The notes beneath the pieces were generated by a model. That model ran no database searches. It saw nothing but the letters and a program-made list of their open reading frames with translations, and was not told the origin of the DNA. Of a stretch of 14,827 bases of DNA, positions 1 through 7,650 are shown piece by piece (position 1 is the stretch's first letter; the number at the start of each line of letters is the position of its first letter). Where the stretch lies: NCBI GenBank assembly GCA_030018645.1, contig JASEHX010000022.1:1-14827 (forward strand), written 5' to 3'. The position numbers were made by a program, and so were the translations under genes. The stretch comes from Candidatus Margulisiibacteriota bacterium. Lineage in GTDB: Bacteria; Margulisbacteria; WOR-1; O2-12-FULL-45-9.

Positions 1-18
1 CTATAAATTATATTTACT

Positions 19-501
19 ATGCTTACCCTTGGTATTGATCCTGGAACAGCAACTACTGGCTTCGGCGTCATCGCTGAAGAAAGGGACAAACTTGTTTTTA
101 TTGAGCATGGCATAATTGCGACCTCTCCCAAAGAAAACGCCCAAATACGGTTAAGAAAGATTTATGGCGAATTAAAAAAATTAATCATTAAACACCAGCC
201 GGAGATTATTGCTATTGAAAAATTATATTTTGGCACCAATACCAAGACGGCCATTGCAGTGGGGCAGGCGCGGGGAGTAGCCCTTTTGGCTGCGGCCGAA
301 TTTAAGGTGCCGGTTGCCGAATATACGCCGCTGCAGGTAAAAATGGCTATAACCGGCTATGGCCGGGCAGAGAAGAAACAAATCCAGCAGATGGTCAAAA
401 CTTTGCTGGGGCTTAAAGATGTACCAAGGCCGGATGACGCGGCGGATGCGCTGGCGATTGCCATCTGCCATATACATTCTTATAGGTTATTAAACGTATG
501 A
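19..501 (+). CDS. ruvC: Crossover junction endodeoxyribonuclease RuvC
   Basis: RuvC is the homodimeric, Mg-dependent resolvase that nicks Holliday junctions symmetrically during recombinational repair in the cytoplasm. The protein has 160 residues, the usual family length. It opens with the RNase H-fold strand LGIDPGTATTGFG. All four catalytic acids are visible: Asp7, Glu67 in IIAIEKLYF, and Asp140 and Asp143 in the DDAADALAIAICH motif. The ATG at 19 sits directly before the conserved first strand, so the start is secure. No SD precedes it; the 18 bases upstream are AT-rich, so translation may be leaderless or the promoter lies at the window edge. The stop overlaps the ruvA start (ATGA), giving a two-gene operon. 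Identity is certain from the motifs. Confidence 0.97.
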   Translation: MLTLGIDPGTATTGFGVIAEERDKLVFIEHGIIATSPKENAQIRLRKIYGELKKLIIKHQPEIIAIEKLYFGTNTKTAIAVGQARGVALLAAAEFKVPVAEYTPLQVKMAITGYGRAEKKQIQQMVKTLLGLKDVPRPDDAADALAIAICHIHSYRLLNV

Positions 502-1094
502 TCTCGCATTTAAACGGAACATTAGAACACGTCGACAAAAACCATGTAGTCGTTGATGTAGGCGGGGTGGGGTATAAGGTCTTTTTGCCCACGGCGGCGC
601 TTGCGCGGTTGCCCAAGGTTGGCGAAAAGATCAAGTTGTTTACTTTTCAGGTAGTGCGCGAGGATGAATTATCATTGTATGGTTTTCTGACCAAAGAAGA
701 ACGCAGTTTGTTTTCATTATTATTAACCGTTAATGGCATAGGCCCCAAAGTTTCCCTTTCTATTCTGTCGGCTTTCCCGCTCGATCGGATCGTAACGGCT
801 ATTACGCAAGGTAATGCGACCCTAATCTCCAGCATTCCGGGTATCGGCGGTAAAACTGCCCAAAAGTTAATTATTGAGCTGAAAGAAAAAGTAGCTAAAG
901 CATATGCTCTCAAACCGGCGGAAATGACGGGCGGATTGCCGGGCAATGAAACCATTGTTTCCGACGCAATTGCGGCCTTAATTTCGCTGGGTTATTCACC
1001 CAAGGAAGCGCGGGAATCAATCCTGCGCATTGGCGAAGGGAATTTAACCTCGGTTGAAGAAATCGTCAAGCAAGCTTTGCGACAACTTCTTTAA
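498..1094 (+). CDS. ruvA: Holliday junction DNA helicase subunit RuvA
   Basis: RuvA tetramers bind the four-way junction and load the RuvB motor for branch migration. The 198-residue product has the normal three-domain plan: an N-terminal OB-fold domain (about 1-63, MISHLNGTL through LYGFL), two helix-hairpin-helix motifs (NGIGPKVSLSIL at 79-90 and IPGIGGKTAQKL at 113-124), a flexible linker near 135-152, and a C-terminal UBA-like domain III (153-198, with LGYSPKEA) that contacts RuvB. It starts in a 4-bp ATGA overlap with ruvC. ruvB is not next; the following gene is ispH on the opposite strand, and the last 29 bp of the two genes overlap tail to tail. ruvB must be elsewhere if RuvA works conventionally. 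Confidence 0.97.
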   Translation: MISHLNGTLEHVDKNHVVVDVGGVGYKVFLPTAALARLPKVGEKIKLFTFQVVREDELSLYGFLTKEERSLFSLLLTVNGIGPKVSLSILSAFPLDRIVTAITQGNATLISSIPGIGGKTAQKLIIELKEKVAKAYALKPAEMTGGLPGNETIVSDAIAALISLGYSPKEARESILRIGEGNLTSVEEIVKQALRQLL

Positions 1095-1905
1095 TTACCC
1101 ATTCCGGGGTAGAAGCCCCAGCGGTAATTCCCACTCTTTGCTTACCATCCAACCATCCAACCATCATTTCCCCTACCGTCTGAATTTGGTGTGTTTTAGT
1201 GCCAGTTTGCTGGCACAATTCGGTTAGTCGCTTTGTATTCGCGCTCATTTTATCGCCAATGACTAACATTAGATCAACTTTTTTTGCCAGTTCAGCCGCG
1301 GTTTCCTGCCGTTTGGCAGTAGCTCCGCAAATGGTGTCAAATTCCTTTAAGGAAGGCGCTTTTTTCTTTAGTTCAGCTGCCATGGCTTTAAAATGTTCCC
1401 GTGATTGGGTAGTTTGGGCCAAAACGCCGACTTTCTGATTTGGAGAAAAAGAAAGAGGATTAATATCGTCCAAGTTTTCTACTACAATGGCTTTTCCATT
1501 GCTCCAGCCAACCAGGCCTTGCACTTCTTTGTGCCCTTTGTCGCCGACAATAATGACCAGACAGCCGGCATCCGCCAGTTCTTTGGCGATTTTTTGCGCT
1601 TTTTTTACCCACGGGCAAGTAGTATCAACAATTTCCAGCTCTAATCCTTTGGCTCTTTCATAAATTACCGGAGGAACTCCATGGGCGGAGATTAACAATA
1701 TGCCATTTGACCCTTTTGGGATTTCATCGAGAGAATTAACAATCTTTGCCCCGGCTTTAATGAACTTTTCAACCACTTGGGAATTATGCACTAGGTTGCC
1801 GAGCATAAAAACGGGCTTGCCGGCTTGGGTTTGCTGGAGGGCAATACGGTATGCCCTTTCCACCCCTTCACAAAAGCCGGCATGCTGGGCGATTAAGATT
1901 TCCAT
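1066..1905 (-). CDS. ispH: 4-hydroxy-3-methylbut-2-enyl diphosphate reductase IspH
   Basis: IspH is the last MEP-pathway enzyme. It reductively dehydrates HMBPP to isopentenyl and dimethylallyl diphosphate using a [4Fe-4S] cluster. With the ATG at 1905 the protein has 279 residues and begins MEILIAQHAGFC, matching the family start. Cluster cysteines are Cys12, Cys97 (TTCPWV) and Cys193 (CGAT). Substrate-binding residues include His40 (GNLVHN), His75 (SAHGV), His125 and Glu127 (KGHKEV), Ser221/Asn223 (SANTK) and Ser265 (GASTPEW). A TTG at 1917 would add four residues but lies inside the mutase gene and is less likely. The ATG overlaps the mutase stop by 13 bp, so it is third in the PBP-mutase-ispH operon. 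Its last 29 bp overlap the end of ruvA on the other strand. Confidence 0.97.
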   Translation of the reverse strand: MEILIAQHAGFCEGVERAYRIALQQTQAGKPVFMLGNLVHNSQVVEKFIKAGAKIVNSLDEIPKGSNGILLISAHGVPPVIYERAKGLELEIVDTTCPWVKKAQKIAKELADAGCLVIIVGDKGHKEVQGLVGWSNGKAIVVENLDDINPLSFSPNQKVGVLAQTTQSREHFKAMAAELKKKAPSLKEFDTICGATAKRQETAAELAKKVDLMLVIGDKMSANTKRLTELCQQTGTKTHQIQTVGEMMVGWLDGKQRVGITAGASTPEWVIKEVVAKLA

Positions 1906-3290
1906 AGTTTTTCCCAATCCCCAAGCAGTAGCGCCACCTCTTCAGCCGAGCGGGCTTCCGCATAAATACGCAAGAGAGGTTCGGTCCCGGAAGCGCGGAA
2001 TAAAATCCAGCTATCGTCATCGAAGCAAAATTTTAAGCCGTCGAGAGTTTCGATTTTAATAATCTTTTTTCCGGCAAATTCGACCGGCGGATTATTTTTT
2101 AAACCATCGACAATTTCCCTTCCTTTGGCGGTATGAATGTCAGAACGAGAATAGGAGTAATACCCGTGTTCCTGCATAATTTCTGCAAGGATTTGGCCCA
2201 GCGTCATTTTTTCATAAGCCATCAACTCCATCAGCATTAATCCGGCTAGCAGCCCGTCCCTTTCCGGGATAAAGCCTTTAATCCCCATCCCCCCCGATTC
2301 CTCCCCGCCCAACAAGATGTCTTCTTTGAGCATCTTGGCGGCAATATACTTAAAACCGATAGGAGTTACATCTAACCGGCGGTTATATTGCCGGCAAAGC
2401 TTATCAATTAGGCTGCTCATATTAAAGGTCTTAACCACATTACCGGTCATTTTGCGGTGCACAACTAAATGGCGCAGGAGCAGTTCGAAAATATTATGGG
2501 TATTGATAAAGGTTCCTGATCCGTCAATAGCAGCAATCCGGTCGGCATCGCCGTCCAGCACAATGCAGGCGCAAAGTTCTGATGAATATTTGAGGGCTAA
2601 ATTTTTGGTAAACGAAATAGAATCCTCTAGGTTTACAGGCAAAGGTTCGGGATTGACGCCGCCAAAAAGCGGATCGCGATTGCCCCGGATCTCAATAATA
2701 TCAAGGCCAAGCTGTTTGAAAAGGCCGGCGCCGCTGCCGTGCATGGGGTCAACCGCCACTTTTAATTTATGGCTCTTTATCATTTCTAAATCTACCAGGG
2801 AGGCAATCTTTTTTAGATAGCGAGGAATAGGGTTGATAATTTCAATGTTATTACTGGATGGTGTAATTCCTAATTTATCCGATAGCTGTGCTTCGACTGC
2901 CTGGGTGGTTTCCGGGAAAGAGGAACCGCCAAAACTTTCTTTGATCTTGAATCCGTTCCATTCGGGCGGGTTGTGCGAGGCCGTAATCATTATTCCGGCG
3001 GCCAGGTTTAGGTCTTTGACTGTATAGGATAAGGCCGGCGAGGGGAGGGAAACCGAACTAAGATATGTTTTAATGCCGGCGCCGGAACAAATCTCGGCGG
3101 CGGTGCGGGCAAAATTTTCAGATTCAAAACGGTTGTCATAACCAACTGCTGCCCCTTTGCCGGCGATACCGCTGGCTATTAGATAATTCACGAAGGCCTG
3201 GGAAACAATTTGCACATTGGCAAAAGTAAAATCTTCGGCAATTTTGGCGCGCCAGCCGTCGGTGCCGAATTGAATGATCTTATTCTTCAT
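1893..3290 (-). CDS. Phosphohexomutase (phosphoglucomutase/phosphomannomutase family)
   Basis: This alpha-D-phosphohexomutase interconverts hexose 1- and 6-phosphates in the cytoplasm. The protein has 465 residues and all four domains. Signatures are the N-terminal FGTDGWRA (8-15), the phosphoserine loop TASHNPP with Ser105, the Mg-binding loop DGDADR (246-251), the sugar-recognition loop GGEESGGMG (328-336), and the phosphate-binding RASGTEPLLRIY (432-443). GEESGG in the sugar loop fits a Glc/Man-type mutase better than GlmM, but I cannot choose between glucose, mannose and glucosamine phosphates. It starts in an ATGA overlap with the PBP stop and overlaps ispH downstream. Sharing an operon with a peptidoglycan synthase suggests supply of sugar phosphates for the cell envelope; that is an inference. 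Confidence 0.93.
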   Translation of the reverse strand: MKNKIIQFGTDGWRAKIAEDFTFANVQIVSQAFVNYLIASGIAGKGAAVGYDNRFESENFARTAAEICSGAGIKTYLSSVSLPSPALSYTVKDLNLAAGIMITASHNPPEWNGFKIKESFGGSSFPETTQAVEAQLSDKLGITPSSNNIEIINPIPRYLKKIASLVDLEMIKSHKLKVAVDPMHGSGAGLFKQLGLDIIEIRGNRDPLFGGVNPEPLPVNLEDSISFTKNLALKYSSELCACIVLDGDADRIAAIDGSGTFINTHNIFELLLRHLVVHRKMTGNVVKTFNMSSLIDKLCRQYNRRLDVTPIGFKYIAAKMLKEDILLGGEESGGMGIKGFIPERDGLLAGLMLMELMAYEKMTLGQILAEIMQEHGYYSYSRSDIHTAKGREIVDGLKNNPPVEFAGKKIIKIETLDGLKFCFDDDSWILFRASGTEPLLRIYAEARSAEEVALLLGDWEKLWKS

Positions 3291-5365
3291 TGTCCCTCTG
3301 CGGATGACGGGTAAAACACATCCGTTTTTTCAATTTCGCTTTCCCCTTCATCATCAATTTCTTCAACACTTTCTTCCTCCGGTTCTGTTTTAGGAGCCAA
3401 ATGAACGTCGCAGGTTTGGCGGGGAGCGTCTTTTTCCCAAAAAGTTTCATGCCGCACGTTTTTGGCCGGGCAATGGGAACCGGCTAATTTGCCGGAAGCA
3501 ATGCAAATTTTAACATTTACCAGTCCAGTGGGCCGGGGAAAATCCTGCACCGGTTCGTTGGCTAAAGCGATTTTATTATAATCTTTCCAAATGCGGGGAC
3601 AAACAGCCACTTCGGCCACGCCCTGCATGGGTGAATTATCATCATTCCCTACCCAAACGCCGGTGACCAATTGCGGGACAAAGCCGATGAACCAGGCGTC
3701 GCGAAAATTTTCAGTCGTCCCGGTTTTGGCGGCGGCGGGCCGGTCAATGCGCCCGCGCATGCCGGTTCCTCGTGTTAAAACCCCTTTCATAATATCCACC
3801 ATCACGGCGGCAATGTTGGTATCCAACACCTGGCTGTCTTGGCTTTTATTTTCCAGAATTGTTACTCCTTCGTGGCTTTCAATCTTAATGATCGAAATTG
3901 GTTCCCGTTTAATGCCTTTGTTGGCAAAGACCCCATAAGCGGCAGTCATTTCCAATAAAGTAGCTTCCGAAGCCCCCAGGGTTAAAGAAAGGCCGGGTTC
4001 AAGATAACTGCTGATTCCTAGGCGCCTTGCTGTCCCAATGGCCGTGTCAATTCCCACCCGCTCTAAAATTTTAATCGAAGGGATATTAAGCGATTTTTCC
4101 AGGGCGTAACGGAGGGTTACCAAACCATGGAATTTCTTGTCAAAATTTTTAGGCTCCCAGGTTCCTTTTGGATTCCATTTGCTGGGATACACTTTAAAAG
4201 AAGTAGGCGAATCGTCAAAAACAGCTCCTGGGGAAATGCCTTGCTCCATGGCGGCCGCATAGACAAAGGGTTTGAAGGAAGAACCGGGTTGACGTTTTGC
4301 CTGAACAGCCCGATTGAATTGGCTCTTGTAATAATCGGCCCCACCTACCATGGCCTCTATGTATCCCTTTCGTGGGTCAATGGAAATGAGAGCGGCTTGG
4401 GAGAAATGATATTTGGCGCCTTCCCCGGTTAGATAACGGCTAATAACTTCTTCAGCTGCGGTTTGCTTATTTACATCCAGCGTGGTGTAAACTCTTAGGC
4501 CGCCGCTATAAACAGAATCTTCTCCATATTTTTCAATCAATTGCTGGATAACATAACTGACAAAATAAGGAGCTAAACCGCCAAAGCGCTTCAGATTTTT
4601 GGGTGAAAAAGTAAGGCTTTCTGCGGCGGCTAGTTTAGCCGCTTCCTCAGAGATTAAATTTTGTTCGATCGTGCGGTTGAGAACAGCAATTTGCCGGATT
4701 TTGGCTCCATTGAAATTCTTATAGGGCGAATATAATTCTGGGCCGCGGATTAGTCCTGCCAGCATAGCAGACTCGGCCAAATCAAGATCTTTTGCCGATT
4801 TTCCAAAGTAAAGGTTGGCAGCCGACTCGGCCCCGTAAGCGTTGTGGCCAAAGTAAACCTGGTTAAGATACAATTCTAAAATTTCGTCTTTGGTGTACCT
4901 TCTTTCAATTTGCATGGCCAGCAGAATTTCAGCCAGTTTTCTGGCCACCGTTTTCCGGCGAGTTAAAAAAATGTTGCGCGCCAGCTGCTGGGTAATGGTA
5001 CTGCCGCCTTCGACAATCCGGCCATAGGCCAGGTTTTTTATTCCAGCGCGGAAGATGCCTTGGAAATCAAAACCGTGGTGCTGGTAATAGTGAGGGTCTT
5101 CGATGGCAATAACGCATTTTTGCAGATAAGGTGAGACGCGCGAAAGGGGCACTACTTGGCGGTTTTCTTCCTGATGCAGGCGGGCAAAAACTTTTCCGTC
5201 TAAAGCATATAGTAAAGTTGCTTCGCTGGGGCTGAAGGATTCTATTGAATCAACACTGGGCATTTGACGGATAATTTGCAGCGATAATCCGGCGGTTAGT
5301 ATGATAAAGACGAAGAAAACTAATAATAATAATTTAGTCTTGTTAAGCTTTGAGCGCTTTGGCAT
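3287..5365 (-). CDS. Class A penicillin-binding protein (PBP1A-like), bifunctional transglycosylase/transpeptidase
   Basis: This membrane-anchored enzyme polymerises glycan strands from lipid II and cross-links their peptides. The 692-residue protein has a short basic N-terminus and one TM anchor (about 11-32). The GT51 domain (about 45-225) carries catalytic Glu89 in AIEDPHYYQHHG, EGGSTITQQLARN (119-131) and LYLNQVYFGHNAYGAE (165-180). The transpeptidase domain has nucleophile Ser362 in SSFK, SLN (425-427) and KTG (547-549). The C-terminus has a Cys-containing extension, as in other PBP1A proteins, and an acidic Glu/Asp tail (about 661-682) of unknown role. It is first in the PBP-mutase-ispH operon. 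A TATAAT box lies only six bases before the ATG, so the message is probably leaderless. Confidence 0.96.
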   Translation of the reverse strand: MPKRSKLNKTKLLLLVFFVFIILTAGLSLQIIRQMPSVDSIESFSPSEATLLYALDGKVFARLHQEENRQVVPLSRVSPYLQKCVIAIEDPHYYQHHGFDFQGIFRAGIKNLAYGRIVEGGSTITQQLARNIFLTRRKTVARKLAEILLAMQIERRYTKDEILELYLNQVYFGHNAYGAESAANLYFGKSAKDLDLAESAMLAGLIRGPELYSPYKNFNGAKIRQIAVLNRTIEQNLISEEAAKLAAAESLTFSPKNLKRFGGLAPYFVSYVIQQLIEKYGEDSVYSGGLRVYTTLDVNKQTAAEEVISRYLTGEGAKYHFSQAALISIDPRKGYIEAMVGGADYYKSQFNRAVQAKRQPGSSFKPFVYAAAMEQGISPGAVFDDSPTSFKVYPSKWNPKGTWEPKNFDKKFHGLVTLRYALEKSLNIPSIKILERVGIDTAIGTARRLGISSYLEPGLSLTLGASEATLLEMTAAYGVFANKGIKREPISIIKIESHEGVTILENKSQDSQVLDTNIAAVMVDIMKGVLTRGTGMRGRIDRPAAAKTGTTENFRDAWFIGFVPQLVTGVWVGNDDNSPMQGVAEVAVCPRIWKDYNKIALANEPVQDFPRPTGLVNVKICIASGKLAGSHCPAKNVRHETFWEKDAPRQTCDVHLAPKTEPEEESVEEIDDEGESEIEKTDVFYPSSAEGQ

Positions 5366-5395
5366 TTGCTAATTATAGCATCATTTTGCTAAAAT
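5366..5395 (+). promoter_or_regulatory. Putative sigma70-type promoter of the aroQ-M24-ispD-DUF212-dxs operon
   Basis: TTGCTA (5366-5371, 4 of 6 matches to the -35 consensus) and TAAAAT (5390-5395, 5 of 6 to the -10) are separated by 18 bp. The expected start of transcription is near 5402, leaving a short leader with a GGAGG SD at 5405-5409, seven bases before the aroQ ATG. It interleaves with the oppositely directed PBP promoter, so the two should compete or be co-regulated. Read by eye only. Confidence 0.5.
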
Positions 5396-5401
5396 AGTAA
5401 A
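5372..5401 (-). promoter_or_regulatory. Putative promoter of the PBP-mutase-ispH operon, likely leaderless
   Basis: On the - strand, TTTACT (5401-5396, 4 of 6) and a perfect TATAAT (5377-5372) are spaced by 18 bp. Only TAGCAA separates the -10 box from the PBP ATG at 5365, so transcription should begin at or within a base or two of the start codon. There is no room for an SD. The box lies within the spacer of the aroQ promoter on the other strand. Confidence 0.55.
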
Positions 5402-5415
5402 AATGGAGGAACACG

Positions 5416-5856
5416 ATGAAGAATAAAATACTCGTCATTCACGGGCCCAATTTAAATTTATTAGGCGAGCGGGAAAAGTCGGTTTATGGGAGCGCTTCTT
5501 TGCAAGAAATCAACAAAAAGATCAAGGCTCTAGCCAAAGAATTGAAAGTAGAGGTTGAGATCCTCCAAAGCAATATTGAGGGAGAAATTGTCAATGCTAT
5601 TCAATCGGCCAAAGGGAAATTTTCTGCCATGGTCATAAATCCCGCCGGCTATACACATTATAGTGTAGCCATCCGCGATGCGATTGCTGCCGTAAGAATT
5701 CCCGCGGTTGAAGTGCACCTTTCCAATATCTACAGCCGCGAAGAAATCCGCCACAAATCGGTGATTGCCCCGGTTGCGGCCGGCCAAATTGCCGGGTTTG
5801 GCGTGAATAGCTATTTGCTGGGATTACAGGCCGCGGTTGGACTATTAAAGAAGTGA
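5416..5856 (+). CDS. aroQ: 3-dehydroquinate dehydratase, type II
   Basis: AroQ catalyses the third shikimate-pathway step, reversible anti-dehydration of 3-dehydroquinate to 3-dehydroshikimate; type II enzymes are cytoplasmic dodecamers. The 146-residue protein shows the whole active site: IHGPNLNLLGERE with Arg19, flap Tyr24 (VYG), Asn75 in INPAGYTHYS, the general acid His101 in VEVHLSN, and the downstream SREEIRHKSVIAPVAAG segment. The length is typical. A strong GGAGG SD lies seven bases before the ATG. It is the first gene of a five-gene operon and its stop overlaps the next start (GTGA). In Firmicutes such as Bacillus, aroQ (yqhS) is also followed by an M24 peptidase gene (yqhT), so the pair is a conserved neighbourhood. 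Confidence 0.97.
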   Translation: MKNKILVIHGPNLNLLGEREKSVYGSASLQEINKKIKALAKELKVEVEILQSNIEGEIVNAIQSAKGKFSAMVINPAGYTHYSVAIRDAIAAVRIPAVEVHLSNIYSREEIRHKSVIAPVAAGQIAGFGVNSYLLGLQAAVGLLKK

Positions 5857-6485
5857 ACCGCAACCAGCTAAAAGCTGTTGAAATTGCCTGCCAGGTAATG
5901 GGGAACCTTAAGATCAAGGCAGGACAAACTGAAAAAGAAATTGCTGCCTGGATTAAGCATGAAATCAGCCAACGCGGAGCAAAACTGGCCTTTGACACTA
6001 TTGTAGCTTCGGGTCCAAGATCCATTGATCCGCACGCCCGGCCCAGCGGTAAAAAGATTAAAAACGGCGAACATATTATGGTAGATTTGGGGGCAAAGTA
6101 TCTTGGTTATTGCTCGGACATTACACGAACATTTTATGTTGGGCGAAGATCGGCTAAATTCCAGCATCTTTTTTCTGTTGTTGCCGCTGCCCAAGAAAGG
6201 GCTATCGCGGTTGTAAAGGACGGAGCATATTGCCGAGAAATCGACATTGCCGCTCGTGAGTATATCAAGCGATGCTCGGGCGGCTGTTTTATTCATTCTA
6301 CCGGGCACGGGATTGGCAGGAAAGTGCACCAAGAACCAAGAATCTCTTTGAAAAGCCGTAAAAAATTGAAAGCCGCAATGGTCATTACGGTTGAACCAGG
6401 GATTTATCTCAAAGGGTGGGGCGGGGTTCGCATCGAAGATATGGTACTTGTGACAAAGAAAGGAGGTAAAATCTTAACTCGATGA
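5853..6485 (+). CDS. M24-family metallopeptidase (Xaa-Pro aminopeptidase-like catalytic domain only)
   Basis: This is a pita-bread-fold dimetal aminopeptidase. The five metal ligands are all present: Asp78 (VDLG), Asp89 (CSDITRTF), His152 (STGHGIGRKVH), Glu181 (TVEPGIY) and Glu195 (VRIEDM). The motif context, notably TGHGIG followed by VH and VEPGIY, resembles Xaa-Pro peptidase/YqhT rather than classical methionine aminopeptidase. At 210 residues it lacks the roughly 120-residue N-terminal creatinase-like domain of PepP/YqhT and is just the catalytic domain. The start is GTG in a GTGA overlap with aroQ; no open reading frame extends upstream, so the short form looks genuine and not a missed start. 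It ends in an ATGA overlap with ispD. Substrate (Xaa-Pro peptides or N-terminal Met) is not settled. Confidence 0.88.
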   Translation: MNRNQLKAVEIACQVMGNLKIKAGQTEKEIAAWIKHEISQRGAKLAFDTIVASGPRSIDPHARPSGKKIKNGEHIMVDLGAKYLGYCSDITRTFYVGRRSAKFQHLFSVVAAAQERAIAVVKDGAYCREIDIAAREYIKRCSGGCFIHSTGHGIGRKVHQEPRISLKSRKKLKAAMVITVEPGIYLKGWGGVRIEDMVLVTKKGGKILTR

Positions 6486-7177
6486 AAACAATAGCAATTA
6501 TTGCAGCTGGTGGGCAGGGCAAAAGGATGGGCCGGCCCAAACAGTTCTTGAAAATTGCGGGTAAACCCATGCTGTGGTGGTCATTATTTGCTTTCCAGGG
6601 TTGCGAGGCAATTGATGGAATCATTGTGGTTGTTAATAAAGATGATATGCTGAAAGTTAAACGTTTTAAATTCAGCAAATTGCTGGCAGTGGTTGCCGGT
6701 GGCAAAGAAAGGCAGGATTCGGTTTACAATGGATTGCAGGCCCTTCCCGCGGATACTGGGATCGTGGCGATCCATGATGGGGCAAGGCCGCTAGTTACAA
6801 TAGACGTAATTAATCAAGCTGTTTGTGCGGCTAAACAGGGTGGTGCAGTTGTGGTGGGGGTGCCGGTTAGGGATACAATAAAGCAAATGACCAATGACAA
6901 ATGTCAAATGTCAAATGAAGGTAAAAATATTATAGGAAAAACACTAGATCGGAGCCAGTTATGGGCGGCGCAGACGCCGCAGGTATTCAAAAAAGAAATC
7001 CTTCTTAAGGCCTATAAAAAAGGGTATAATAAATCTCTGGCTACCGATGATGCCGTGCTGGTAGAGAAAATGGGTGTTCCGGTGAAAATGGTAATGGGAT
7101 ATTACGATAATATTAAGATCACAACGCCCGAAGATCTTGCGGTAGCCAAAACTTTGTTAAAGAAACGGGGGGTATAG
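6482..7177 (+). CDS. ispD: 2-C-methyl-D-erythritol 4-phosphate cytidylyltransferase IspD
   Basis: IspD transfers CMP from CTP to MEP, the third MEP-pathway step. The 231-residue protein has the nucleotide-binding loop AAGGQGKRMG (8-17) with Lys20 of RPKQF, GGKERQDSVYNGL (73-85), HDGARP (98-103), VPVRDT (127-132), QTPQVF (164-169), ATDDA (187-191) and NIKIT (210-214). Between DTIK and GKNIIGKTLDR there is an insertion of about eight residues relative to E. coli IspD, coded by a low-complexity repeat (see separate entry). It lies in a loop and keeps the frame, so activity is likely kept. The start overlaps the M24 stop (ATGA); an AAAGGAGG sequence lies about 14 nt before the ATG. No ispF follows. 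Confidence 0.95.
   Translation: MKTIAIIAAGGQGKRMGRPKQFLKIAGKPMLWWSLFAFQGCEAIDGIIVVVNKDDMLKVKRFKFSKLLAVVAGGKERQDSVYNGLQALPADTGIVAIHDGARPLVTIDVINQAVCAAKQGGAVVVGVPVRDTIKQMTNDKCQMSNEGKNIIGKTLDRSQLWAAQTPQVFKKEILLKAYKKGYNKSLATDDAVLVEKMGVPVKMVMGYYDNIKITTPEDLAVAKTLLKKRGV
6884..6918 (+). repeat. In-frame CAAATGAC-type mini-repeat inside ispD
   Basis: A run of short tandem units of the form CAAATG(A/T)C, period about 7-8 nt, with an internal TGAC-AAAT-GTCA dyad. It codes for residues 135-145 of IspD, including MTNDKCQMSN. From memory, the same peptide style (MTNDKCQM...) recurs at unrelated loci in candidate-phylum genomes, which marks a dispersed repeat family rather than IspD sequence. Composition differs from the flanking codons. 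Confidence 0.7.
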
Positions 7178-7179
7178 CT

Positions 7180-7650
7180 GTGGCTCAATTAATTATTGAT
7201 TCGCTGTCCAATTTTACTTTTGTTGCGGTGGTCATTTCCTGGTTTTTAGCCCAAGCCATAAAGGTGATCATTTATCGTTTAAAGGAAGACAATTGGAACC
7301 TTTGGCATTTCTTTGAAGCCGGCGGCATGCCTTCTGCCCACTCGGCTTCAGTTACTGCCCTTACTATGGCAATCGCGCTTGATAATGGTTTTAAAAGTCC
7401 GCTTTTTACGATTTGTTTGGTTTTTTCTTTGATTGTCATGTATGACGCAACTGGCGTTCGTCGTGCTGCCGGAAAGCAAGCCGAAATACTAAATAAAATT
7501 GTGGACGATATTTACTCAATGGGCAAAGTCCGCATTGAAAAATTAAAAGAAATTCTGGGGCATGATCCGATAGAAGTCTTAGCCGGCGCATCGCTGGCCA
7601 TCATTGTTACGTCAATTGTCTATTATTTTTATGGAATCATTGCTCGATAA
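7180..7650 (+). CDS. Divergent PAP2 family (DUF212/YuiD-like) membrane protein
   Basis: This small integral membrane protein belongs to the divergent PAP2 group, related to acid phosphatases but of unproven substrate. The 156 residues show the family signatures: AQAIKVI (25-31), GGMPSAHSA (48-56), YDATGVRRAAGKQA (88-101) and LGHDPIEVLAG (126-136). Hydrophobic segments lie at about 12-31, 56-66, 74-89 and 136-152. The SAHSA and GVRRAAG stretches are the presumed phosphate-handling sites. The start is GTG two bases after the ispD stop, behind a G-rich SD (GGGGG). Its end overlaps dxs by 20 bp. Position between ispD and dxs suggests a link to isoprenoid phosphates, for example recycling of undecaprenyl phosphate, but that is only context. 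Confidence 0.9.
   Translation: MAQLIIDSLSNFTFVAVVISWFLAQAIKVIIYRLKEDNWNLWHFFEAGGMPSAHSASVTALTMAIALDNGFKSPLFTICLVFSLIVMYDATGVRRAAGKQAEILNKIVDDIYSMGKVRIEKLKEILGHDPIEVLAGASLAIIVTSIVYYFYGIIAR

Noticed and set aside
1906..1917. TTG start adding four residues to IspH
   Set aside because: The ATG at 1905 fits the family N-terminus exactly and needs less overlap with the mutase gene.
7604..7630. TTG start adding nine residues to Dxs
   Set aside because: The extra residues do not resemble Dxs and lie deep in the upstream gene; ATG at 7631 fits the family.
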